A stretch of 35,746 nucleotides of DNA from Phallusia fumigata (taxonomy: Eukaryota > Chordata > Ascidiacea > Phlebobranchia > Ascidiidae). This document shows positions 33,501 through 35,746 of the stretch, piece by piece (position 1 is the first letter of the stretch; each line of letters starts with the position of its first letter). The stretch covers positions 1 to 35,746 of the forward strand of contig QXVZ01001736.1 of the NCBI GenBank assembly GCA_008931825.1, given 5' to 3'. Under the pieces are notes generated by a model. The model ran no database searches, was not told the DNA's origin, and saw only the letters and a program-made list of their open reading frames with translations. The translations under genes were made by a program, and so were the position numbers.

Positions 33501-35566
33501 TGCTGAGATATTTCACTTAAAATATAAATACCCAGTGGGATTCATTAAGCAATGATGCCCGAACCCTTAAACCGTTTAATATAAATGTCGTTTAGCTGAG
33601 GGAGCTGTGCTAAAAATTATTTTAAACACGGAACACTTGGGTGAAATTAAACATCTTGCAACAATTTTCAATGTGCAGTCAGCATTTATAACCAGGTAAG
33701 CTGTTGTTTCCTTTTTTATACCCTTGGTGGGCAAAGCAAAACCCTATTGAAATATGGTTTTTAAAGTGTATTAGATTTTGCCTTAATTTCTTATGAAATA
33801 AAAATGTCAGGGATTTCGATTTTCGACAGTGGACCTTACTGGTATGGAGCAAATATATCCCCAAGTGTTGACATAAACTACTTCAGAAAAAGCGATGTTG
33901 TGGCAGAGAACACCTTGTTGAATTTAAACAAATATTTTTGCATTTTTGCCACCAGGAACTAAAAACAAGTTATATGTAAACACTTTTTATTCATCCTGCG
34001 TAGATACAGACATAGGGTTGACATTGCTGACACAAATAAATTAACAATAAGAGGGTTTTTGGATCAAAGCAACCAGTACATGAAAGAGAAGATTGACCAG
34101 TACATCAAAGTTTGGAACAAAGTATGTTTGGTGCAAGTGACATGACGAAATTAGGTTACATTGGTTGTGCACTTAAGTAAATTCAAATTTTATGCTGCAT
34201 ACAACCCACTGGTCATATTAAATAATTTACAAGTATACAAACTTTTCACATATCTAGCAACAATACATCTAGTGTCACATAGATAATGGTTTGTACATGC
34301 ATCTCTTTTTAACATAACAAAAAAGGTTACAAACTTGACCCAAGGCTAGACAAACTTAAATAATGTTACTTTTATTCTCATTGCATTTTAGGTCAGACAA
34401 AACCTTGCTGTATTTAATAAATACAACATCCCAGGAAAACTGTTTGAAAAGGAAATAACCATGGATAGTCCCATTGCTATGTGTCTACCTAGTGACCGAG
34501 GCAGCGGCTGCTGTGCACTTGTGTTGGCTGAATACCTGATCGAGAAGCAAAATCTTGTTCTGGTTAAATGTCGAGAAATGATAATCGAAAAACCAATGTA
34601 TGTTTGAAATCACATATTTTTTGTGTGTAACAGATAAACACATCACCTTTTTTCATCTGAAAATTGCAAATTTAATTTTTGTTTATTTATTTAACGTTTG
34701 CAACAAAAACAAAAAATGTTTTGTATCTTAGGTTTAGACAAATTGATGTCAGTGATGTCACTCCAAACAATTTAATAAGTATCAGTGAAAATTGGGACCT
34801 TTTACCTTTGATTCTGGCGAATGCGCAATATGAAGCAACCACTGCTGAGGTCGGAACAAAGCACAACATTACATACAACCTGGATTTGCTGGAACGAAAA
34901 GTATAAAAATATAATTAAGAATTTATGGAATGAACAACCTACTGTTGCCTTGTATTTGTTTCTAATAGGTGCTGGAAAGTTTTATTTTGAGAAGATGCTT
35001 GATAAGGAAAGAGGTAAATTTATTTTGTTGACAATGCTACACAATTTCTGTTGCTTTAAAACACTGAAATGTTCTTTATCAAAAACACACCTGTCAGAGA
35101 ACCTTGTGAATACATTATGTTGCAAGTATTTCAACCATTCTTTTTTTACAATAATGATAACAACTGTGATTATTGAAACTGTTGTGATAAAATGTGTTCA
35201 CGAACTACAGGCTCTATGGCAGTCATGGTTTAATTAGGATACTTCTCCAATTCATGACTTGTGTCTTTATTCTGTCACAATTTTTTTACATGTTTAAATT
35301 TGTTTTTAGACATTGCCTCGGATGATATACCCACAGGATGTGGGACTTGGGAAAATTTGTAATGTCATGCAAACAAAGTTTGAACAGGTATTCTGTGCTG
35401 GCAAACTGGCAAACATACACAAAAGGTTTTTTTTAAATGTATTTTCTAGGTACCACTGCCACAAGAAATATGCCAAGTTGTAGATACATCATCACAAAAT
35501 GCCATAACTGCAGACATCTGTGAAGTAGTGAGGTCAATTACGTTGATTATCCAGTTTCTGGCAAAG
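9510..35566 (+). CDS. RNF213: RNF213-like giant AAA+ E3 ubiquitin ligase, multi-exon, 3' end off window
   Basis: This is one gene built from exons listed separately below. Seen: a chain of phase-compatible exons whose products match the RNF213 (mysterin) family in order. These are the linker beta-sandwich, helical stalk, AAA ring with two intact Walker A/B pairs, the GISNWPLDPA..NRGIF signature, a RING finger, an RZ finger, and the C-terminal WN..R / LILANAQY segments. Known of the family: RNF213 is a cytosolic dynein-like ATPase and ubiquitin ligase, linked in vertebrates to moyamoya disease, lipid droplets and ubiquitin coating of intracellular bacteria; the RZ finger carries an E3 activity independent of RING. 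Inferred: the same activities here. Visible coding length is about 3,900 residues. The 5' start is unknown, at least one exon is probably missing between 10466 and 11667, and assembly defects break the frame at 15025, 24488, 27790 and perhaps 33518. Confidence 0.93.
9672..9773 (+). CDS. RNF213: RNF213-like exon: start of linker beta-sandwich
   Basis: Acceptor TGTTTTAG, donor GTATGT. It encodes KGIKVTELPARSF through DWNYNHYFLREPLSN and ends with one base completing Gly in the next exon. The DWNYNHYF/FLREP run leads into the strand-rich domain that follows. Confidence 0.72.
9836..10079. mobile_element. hAT-type MITE with near-perfect 8-bp TSD
   Basis: The left end CAGTGGTACACAAGC and the reverse complement of the right end, CAGTGTTTCCCAAACC, form imperfect terminal inverted repeats. 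The flanks are GTGTAAAG (9828-9835) and TTGTAAAG (10080-10087), an 8-bp TSD with one mismatch. Length is 244 bases with no coding capacity. It sits inside an RNF213-like intron. Confidence 0.75.
10153..10267 (+). CDS. RNF213: RNF213-like exon: beta-sandwich (CBM20-like position)
   Basis: Acceptor GGTTTCCAG, donor GTATGA. It encodes GKFIIEFHATVTQNL, DGDILYVYIC and FCYEMKYDS. The pattern of IxFHA strand, VYxx strand and YExxY strand is what RNF213 proteins show in the carbohydrate-binding (CBM20)-like domain of the linker. It ends with two bases (ag) that complete Arg in the next exon. Confidence 0.75.
10390..10465 (+). CDS. RNF213: RNF213-like exon: end of beta-sandwich
   Basis: Acceptor AATAAACAG. 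It encodes RLSYLKDVFTGAIYDDAIC followed by FINLILP, with the YDDxI motif seen at this place in RNF213 relatives. The donor is ambiguous: GT at 10466 or 10469, both leaving phase 0. The next exon I can identify (11668) needs two bases left over, so at least one exon in between is missing or unseen. Confidence 0.68.
10466..11667. other. Intron(s) with a probable missing exon
   Basis: Phase mismatch between the exons at 10390 and 11668 demands another exon. The n at 10730 marks a contig join here, so the exon may have been lost at the join. After the n, 10731-10810 resembles 590-650, i.e. a dispersed repeat. I found no convincing exon in the remaining sequence. Confidence 0.5.
11668..11859 (+). 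CDS. RNF213: RNF213-like exon: helical linker 1
   Basis: Acceptor ATGCTAG, donor GTGAGT. It encodes SSTNLTAMLDKIVYASL, LLVLPLLQILRSSETKML and CYVRWDDLIKKFQNSQSQ. The leading base completes a codon begun upstream, and the exon ends with ag, which makes Ser with the next exon. The product is helical and leucine-rich, as expected for the RNF213 stalk/linker. Confidence 0.8.
11945..12149 (+). CDS. RNF213: RNF213-like exon: helical linker 2
   Basis: Acceptor TACATTAG, donor GTAACT. It encodes SKLLNMAEPIFNLIKPFPWL through LKKLLLFRAELGHKDK and ends in phase 0. The phase fits both neighbouring exons. Confidence 0.8.
12217..13143 (+). repeat. Composite hairpin-headed repeat, full-length copy
   Basis: The head GGTCCCCTTCCTAAAGGGGG is followed by CACATATTGTTTTCACC. 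A tandem core has GGTTACCC..CTAGCCCC landmarks near 12411, 12569, 12698 and 12826 (spacing about 128 bases). The unique tail includes TGGGGACCCATGCGTTTCTG and AGCAGAAACAATCATG, and ends AAGCCACTCTTCTAGTT. There is no coding capacity. Confidence 0.75.
13262..13421 (+). CDS. RNF213: RNF213-like exon: helical linker 3
   Basis: Acceptor ACTTTATAG, donor GTATGT. It encodes GLENSDKVALSVIPDDLVKE through LVKNFN, in phase 0 at the start and with one g left at the end that makes Asp with the next exon. It was identified from splice sites and phase continuity. Confidence 0.78.
13588..13805 (+). CDS. RNF213: RNF213-like exon: helical stalk
   Basis: Acceptor GCATTTAG, donor GTAATA. It encodes DIGEVLVMCDLAMISAGET, VSCFLSAVMGFAPLIFDLAK and ACMEVWANVERDPNLESKW. 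The phase matches both sides. The MCDLA..SAGE and CF..A..GFAPLI pattern is typical of RNF213 family members at this position. Confidence 0.85.
13904..14093 (+). CDS. RNF213: RNF213-like exon: strand-rich segment
   Basis: Acceptor TGTTGCAG, donor GTTTGT. It encodes KSISYELQWLETTKAVQGSV, EFSFLIRVNQINKHGVYEIG and DCLRIKLLKSEVISLE. It corresponds to the G.Y.I..........L......... stretch before the L..LQ..LML helix of RNF213. One g remains for the next exon. Confidence 0.85.
14122..14822 (+). repeat. Composite hairpin-headed repeat copy
   Basis: The head GAGTCCCCTTCCTAAAGGGG lies at 14126-14145, degraded core units around 14230-14560 (GTGGTTACCCCACTTGCCCC), and the tail ends GAGAGCCACCCTTGTAGTT. 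The orientation is the same as the other copies. Confidence 0.7.
14934..15210 (+). CDS. RNF213: RNF213-like exon with internal misassembly (n at 15025)
   Basis: It most likely starts after TTTTTACCAG (an upstream in-frame acceptor at 14912 is possible). It encodes DDVVMTLVELHDLQSRLMLM, breaks at the n, then repeats TLVELHDLQSHLILIAGKA and continues through EDVNRFIDVLSLVENLTKIY to MLFRNWSFTI. The L..LQ..LMLIAG and ..FIDVL..V..L segments are diagnostic of RNF213 proteins. Only one copy of the repeated 77 bases should be coding, and the copy after the n stays in frame to the end. The donor GTTTGT at 15211 leaves two bases. Confidence 0.85.
15211..15267 (+). other. 57-base in-frame intron
   Basis: It is bounded by CG|GTTTGT and TTTTTTAG|A. 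Length is a multiple of three with no stop, so retention would add 19 residues without breaking frame. I treat it as an intron because of the splice-site quality and the Phe/Asn-rich AT-rich content. Confidence 0.55.
15268..15397 (+). CDS. RNF213: RNF213-like exon: helical segment before YxLN motif
   Basis: It encodes RCNDQRGQASVCFGNKSSA and KLTEELQRLLSVLNTAYNGQ. The only early donor (GTTTAA at 15398) gives phase 0, which does not fit the next exon (it needs two bases). A one-base shift plus the donor at 15418 (CTAG|GTATAT) would restore phase, so either a sequence error or a different splice site is involved. Confidence 0.7.
15459..15703 (+). CDS. RNF213: RNF213-like exon: YYNLNHY helical segment
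   Basis: Acceptor TAATATAG, donor GTAAAA. Read from the first base as the third codon position it gives WIKYLNKMRAKYYNLNHYNN and then YQITYLRKSLAVINMQ. The W...L...R..YY.LN+Y...Q+.YL pattern is an RNF213 hallmark. It ends ESINSDDI with one g over. An open frame from the internal ATG at 15481 is not the real start. Confidence 0.82.
15958..16158 (+). CDS. RNF213: RNF213-like exon: UBA-like helical stretch
   Basis: Acceptor AATTACAG, donor GTAAAT. It encodes DELHKSLNTRKKRLVRELV, then NQNAAKAAVQVKNLDLDECF and WALENEF. The NAAKAAVQVKNLDLDECFLW run has the spacing of a UBA-type three-helix bundle (A..A....N.+.+.....L). This is pattern-based only. The phase fits both neighbours. Confidence 0.78.
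16433..16596 (+). CDS. RNF213: RNF213-like exon before the VTSL segment
   Basis: The acceptor TTTATCTCAG fits the incoming phase (g|at). The longer open frame starting at 16408 would not. It encodes DDETFEIVKDVIYNRNNLSL and continues through VVNAVCEHYFKETA, to a consensus GTAAGT donor in phase 0. The next exon begins VTSL, a join that resembles the AVTSL text of RNF213 relatives across a 4.6-kb repeat-filled intron. Confidence 0.8.
16908..16930. repeat. (ACTTG)n microsatellite
   Basis: About four copies of ACTTG occur in a row (GACTTGACTTGACTTGACTTG). It is a short simple repeat inside the long intron. Confidence 0.8.
17080..17580 (+). repeat. Truncated core units of the composite repeat
   Basis: Degenerate TAGCCC..GGTCAAATTA units (for example CCTGCTAGCCCCCTCAAGTGG near 17420 and CCCTGCTAGCCTCATGCAGAGG near 17530) lack the hairpin head. 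The orientation is the same as all other copies. Confidence 0.55.
17581..18159 (+). repeat. Hairpin-headed repeat, second body type
   Basis: The head AATCCCCTTCCACGAAGGGG is followed by a body unlike the 128-bp core. Two related units of about 300 bases each carry GCGAGTTTGTTCCCAC / ACGAATTTGTTCCCAC and a GATAGATG / TTAGATGG motif. The same body recurs at 23202-23671. Confidence 0.7.
18160..19050 (+). repeat. Composite hairpin-headed repeat with the longest tandem core
   Basis: The head ATGGGTCCCCTTCCTGAAGG starts at 18161. Core units marked by GTTACC..GCTAGCCCC occur near 18357, 18512, 18637, 18767 and 18900. Between them GAATTGGATGAAATTTGGAC and ACATGTCATTGTGGTGC recur. The right end is indistinct. 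Confidence 0.7.
19238..20115 (+). repeat. Composite repeat, first copy of a duplicated block
   Basis: The head ATGGATCCCCTTTCTGAAGG is degraded. The block 19265-20072 is repeated almost exactly after the n at 20116. A new hairpin head begins at 20074 and is cut off by the n, so this end joins two different repeat copies. Confidence 0.75.
20117..21130 (+). repeat. Composite repeat, second copy of the duplicated block plus tail
   Basis: 20117-20915 matches 19265-20072 with only scattered differences. The sequence then runs on into a family tail that includes TGGGTACCCATCCATTTTTG and ends GAAAGCCACCCTTTTAGTT. Copy 1 instead jumps to a hairpin head at the same point. Confidence 0.75.
21218..21521 (+). 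CDS. RNF213: RNF213-like exon: VTSL..FLEML..PLPS..EVL segment
   Basis: Acceptor TTGTGACAG, donor GTTTGG. It encodes VTSLSDCVSLEHLGIFLEML, REWPHEFALGKPNLVI, MWRNVLSVYME and PLPSALEVLVCSETTTKED through LLLRRAI. PLPS..EVL.C...TT.E.VELL.RR is one of the clearest RNF213 family signatures. It is 101 codons plus one base; phase 0 in, phase 1 out. The 189-aa reverse-strand frame here is a shadow. Confidence 0.93.
21680..21800 (-). repeat. ATTCG-rich repeat, inverted relative to 5.2-5.7 kb
   Basis: ACGAATACCAG, TTCGAATACAATTCGAATTG and TTGCACTCC correspond to the reverse complement of the blocks near 5560-5600 (GGAGTGCAACAATTCGAATT). Confidence 0.6.
21914..22083 (+). CDS. RNF213: RNF213-like exon: start of the AAA region
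   Basis: Acceptor GTTGTAG. It encodes GIHVYCIACAEKLNFKMAKY, then VELVYHQLIQITDKNSEYRL and VIFTSSVEHYITSCFDE. SEYRLVI.....EHYI..F is conserved in RNF213. I place the donor at GTTGCT (22084), giving a 73-base intron, because the open frame beyond it loses family character while the next exon regains it. Confidence 0.85.
22157..22313 (+). CDS. RNF213: RNF213-like exon: first half of the first P-loop
   Basis: Acceptor TGTTCTACAG, donor GTATGA. It encodes HQVPGPFICREEEIKTYLKQ and then CVRLIVSSAAGMG, ending inside a P-loop whose GKS comes from the next exon. The phase is 0 in and 1 out. Confidence 0.88.
22360..22730 (+). repeat. Headless core units of the composite repeat
   Basis: ATTACCCCACTAGCTCCCTA and ATTATTAAACGATGTCTGAA show one or two degenerate core units in the same orientation. 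No exon was seen between 22314 and 23981. Confidence 0.5.
23202..23933 (+). repeat. Hairpin-headed repeat, second body type, with n at 23672
   Basis: It has a perfect head hairpin, GTCCCCTTC-CAC-GAAGGGGAC at 23211-23231. The body repeats the 17.6-kb type (GCGAGTTTGTTCCCACGTTT, then a second GAGTTTGTTCCCACGTTTTG unit). After the n the sequence has the tail of the common type, with TGGGGACCCATATGTTTATG, and ends CCACCTCTCTAGTT. Confidence 0.72.
23982..24175 (+). CDS. RNF213: RNF213-like exon: GKS of the first P-loop
   Basis: Acceptor GATTTTCAG, donor GTAAGC. With the previous exon it completes AAGMGKSLFVKR, a degenerate Walker A followed by KR as in the first AAA unit of RNF213. It ends PHFVHIDATPC. 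Confidence 0.9.
24245..24376 (+). CDS. RNF213: RNF213-like exon: FELVILG..VIWKRQPTHFYAIE
   Basis: Acceptor TTTTGACAG, donor GTTAGA. It is 44 codons in phase 0. The sequence KFFFELVILGSV, then W.RQPTHFYAIEYT, matches the end of the first AAA unit in RNF213 (FLF.L..LG....G..W.R...H.Y..E). Confidence 0.92.
24438..31902 (+). CDS. RNF213: RNF213-like giant exon: AAA ring core, RING and RZ fingers
   Basis: A single exon of about 7.4 kb starts after TTTGCAG (GILAYFNILDLLPK) and ends at donor GTAAGT (31903). Domains in order: YQRSYQYL segment; Walker A GETGCGKT at 25384-25410 with Walker B ILFLDEANTTEAI at about 25595-25630; second Walker A GKPGSSKS at 26470-26495 with VVVLDEMGLAQ at 26683-26715; sensor-like GISNWPLDPAIMNRGIF at about 26800-26850; NLRDLYESLYDALNQHY and IEEKEVVYNEFPIPLINRLE; a RING finger at 30118-30232 (C-x2-C, CGH, C-x2-C, CPKC); an RZ finger at 31610-31695. 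Two defects interrupt it: a +1 shift in the TTTT run at 24488-24491, and a 225-base exact duplication around the n at 27790. With both allowed for, one frame runs through, encoding about 2,410 residues. Open frames starting at 24445 and 27671 are artefacts of these breaks. Confidence 0.95.
27565..28015 (+). repeat. Exact 225-bp duplication around n inside the giant exon
   Basis: 27565-27789 and 27791-28015 are identical over 225 bases (75 codons), from AGATTGATAATGATTGAGG to TTCCAGGATGAC. The n adds one base, so the frame shifts by 226 bases overall. Removing either copy together with the n restores a continuous frame, so this is an unmerged contig overlap. Confidence 0.97.
30118..30232 (+). 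other. RNF213: RING finger domain
   Basis: Cys and His ligands are visible in C3HC4-like order: ETRCRACHI, then PVHLPCGHYICEKC, then SCPKC. The loop between the second and third ligand pairs has the normal short RING spacing. In RNF213 this domain sits in the E3 module after the AAA ring, as here. Confidence 0.9.
31610..31695 (+). other. RNF213: RZ-type zinc finger
   Basis: The ligands run C-x3-H-x6-C-x8-C-x2-C within CPNNHPYYIGDC and GRCPECGKKIGG. The HPYxIGxC and CPxCxxxIGG landmarks are those of the RZ finger shared by RNF213 and ZNFX1. In RNF213 this finger supports lipid A and ester-linked substrate ubiquitylation. All ligands are present, so activity is plausible. Confidence 0.93.
31979..32132 (+). 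CDS. RNF213: RNF213-like C-terminal exon 1
   Basis: The acceptor ACTGTTTCAG gives the phase required by the giant exon (at|a). It encodes ALRLKSQNDVCPFLINQLMK, then DLQQLSQCTGKSIEDAILLM and HHIFQDMRKYR. The F+..L..DL.QL....G.S..D.+.+.H pattern is conserved. The donor is probably GTAGGC at 32133, in phase 0. An earlier acceptor at 31943 fails on phase. Confidence 0.82.
32271..32440 (+). CDS. RNF213: RNF213-like C-terminal exon 2
   Basis: Acceptor AAAAAAACAG, donor GTAACA. It encodes DNGRELKIDTLAARKHWEEA, FQQEFLSLTFGDID and INAAKQMENPLQ, leaving ag. The RxxWE start and N..I........ end fit the family. Confidence 0.82.
32660..33289 (+). repeat. Composite hairpin-headed repeat, short-headed copy
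   Basis: The head ATGGGTCCCCTTCCTGAAAGG runs directly into the core, so the usual CACATATTG segment is deleted. Core units lie near 32711, 32834 and 32962 (123-128 bases apart), and the tail ends GTAAGCCACCCTTCTAGTT. It is in the intron between two C-terminal exons. Confidence 0.75.
33322..33520 (+). CDS. RNF213: RNF213-like C-terminal exon 3, 3' boundary unresolved
   Basis: Acceptor TTTGTTTAG. It encodes RMINEETMDMTLPEG, CPQLWKYRTNITVQHLRHK and FLHSLTSKYDMLRYFT, then TAA at 33518. PQLW.YR..+....L.H and F+......MLRYF fit the family, but no GT donor precedes the stop. Because clear exons of the same protein follow, either the stop comes from a base error, or a donor such as GTGGGA (33535) is used after a frame change. 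Confidence 0.75.
33596..33695 (+). CDS. RNF213: RNF213-like C-terminal exon 4
   Basis: Acceptor TGTCGTTTAG, donor GTAAGC. It encodes EGAVLKIILNTEHLGEIKHL and then FNVQSAFIT, ending ag. The outgoing phase fits the next exon; the incoming phase requires one base from the unresolved exon before it. Confidence 0.62.
34004..34121 (+). CDS. RNF213: RNF213-like C-terminal exon 5
   Basis: Acceptor CATCCTGCGTAG, donor GTATGT. It encodes RYRHRVDIADTNKLTIRGFL and KIDQYIKVWNK. The ..I..F+...........I....+.WN+.R..L pattern (continued in the next exon) is conserved in RNF213. Confidence 0.82.
34392..34597 (+). CDS. RNF213: RNF213-like C-terminal exon 6
   Basis: Acceptor CATTTTAG, donor GTATGT. It encodes VRQNLAVFNKYNIPGKLFEK, then CLPSDRGSGCCALVLAEYLI and EKQNLVLVK. 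LP...G.G.C...L..YL+..+N..V is an RNF213 C-terminal signature. It ends with at. Confidence 0.88.
34732..34900 (+). CDS. RNF213: RNF213-like C-terminal exon 7
   Basis: Acceptor TATCTTAG, donor GTATAA. It encodes FRQIDVSDVTPNNLISISEN, then DLLPLILANAQYEATTAEVG and YNLDLLERK. L.PLILAN.QY....G......+DL..+E+ is strongly conserved in RNF213. Confidence 0.92.
34969..35013 (+). CDS. RNF213: RNF213-like C-terminal micro-exon 8
   Basis: Acceptor TCTAATAG, donor GTAAAT. It is only 45 bases and encodes VLESFILRRCLIRKE in phase 0. It matches the +...+F+.....+ helix following the DLEK-type segment. A longer frame over this spot (34821-35237) is a shadow. Confidence 0.82.
35310..35387 (+). CDS. RNF213: RNF213-like C-terminal exon 9
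   Basis: Acceptor TTTTTAG, donor GTATTC. It is 26 codons in phase 0, TLPRMIYPQDVGLGKI then CNVMQTKFEQ. It corresponds to the +P.+.Y..D.......+..K+.Q stretch of the RNF213 C-terminus. Confidence 0.88.
35450..35566 (+). CDS. RNF213: RNF213-like C-terminal exon 10, gene continues off window
   Basis: Acceptor TTTTCTAG, donor GTTTGC. It is 39 codons in phase 0: VPLPQEICQVVDTSSQNAIT then DICEVVRSITLIIQFLAK. D.CEV+..+...+.FL is conserved. The family normally has a few hundred more residues, so more exons lie to the right. Confidence 0.88.
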
Positions 35567-35709
35567 GTTTGCTATGGAAAGAAATTGTAAACTACATTAT
35601 CATGATTGTTGGTTCTTAAACTTTTACAGTGTTAAAGAAAATTAAAATTCCAAGTTTGGAAGGGCCGCAACAGAAGAATAATGTTGTTAAATATCAGAAA
35701 AATTAAGTC

Positions 35710-35746
35710 ATTATGGGTCCCCTTCCACGAAGGGGACACATTGTTT
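35710..35746 (+). repeat. Start of another hairpin-headed repeat
   Basis: The perfect head ATTATGGGTCCCCTTCCACG with its GAAGGGGAC partner begins at 35710 and is cut by the window edge. It is in the same orientation as all other copies and lies in an RNF213-like intron. Confidence 0.8.

Noticed and set aside
34821-35237. 138-aa + strand frame
   Set aside because: It overlaps exons 34732-34900 and 34969-35013 in another frame and reads through AT-rich introns.
1-35746. tRNA, rRNA or other structured RNA genes
   Set aside because: I saw no cloverleaf with A/B boxes or rRNA-like conserved stretch. The GTCCCCTTC hairpins belong to the repeat family.

Overview
The window looks like nuclear DNA from an invertebrate animal. 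It is AT-rich, has short GT-AG-bounded exons in long repeat-filled introns, and carries one very large gene on the + strand. A tunicate (Ciona-like) source is my guess from gene structure and repeat load; the sequence does not prove it.

The dominant content is a giant RNF213 (mysterin)-type AAA+ / E3 ubiquitin ligase gene. Its recognisable exons run from 9510 to 35566 and continue past the right edge. I could place about 25 exons, nearly all with matching intron phases, encoding roughly 3,900 residues (human RNF213 is about 5,200). In order they give: a beta-sandwich linker segment of RNF213 type (9510-10465), helical stalk/linker exons (11668-16596) that include a UBA-like stretch, the entry to the dynein-like AAA ring with a first P-loop split across an intron (21218-24376), a 7.4-kb exon (24438-31902) with two canonical Walker A/B pairs, a RING finger and an RZ-type zinc finger, and ten C-terminal exons (31979-35566). 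The last exon(s) lie off the window.

Upstream, 1981-3056 holds three well-phased small exons encoding a death-fold protein segment whose second half reads as a Death domain. It could be a separate adaptor-like gene or an alternative N-terminus of the RNF213-like protein. If the latter, the locus would encode a Death-domain/AAA+/RING/RZ protein, which is the most interesting biological possibility here.

The rest is repeat. A composite family recurs at least nine times, always in the same orientation as the gene. It has a 5' hairpin head (GTCCCCTTC-CAC-GAAGGGGAC), a core of tandem units of about 128 bp, and a tail ending near CTAGTT. A second body type shares the same head. There is also a hAT-type MITE with 8-bp target-site duplications (TSDs), a possible larger hAT-type element near the left end, and blocks of ATTCG-rich repeat.

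The assembly has visible defects. There are eight single 'n' characters, and five of them directly follow or precede duplicated sequence, two inside RNF213 coding exons. One of those (27565-28015) breaks the giant exon's reading frame. A further one-base frameshift near 24488 and an unexpected stop at 33518 also look like errors, or else lesions. A gene model built without correcting these would be split into several fragments.
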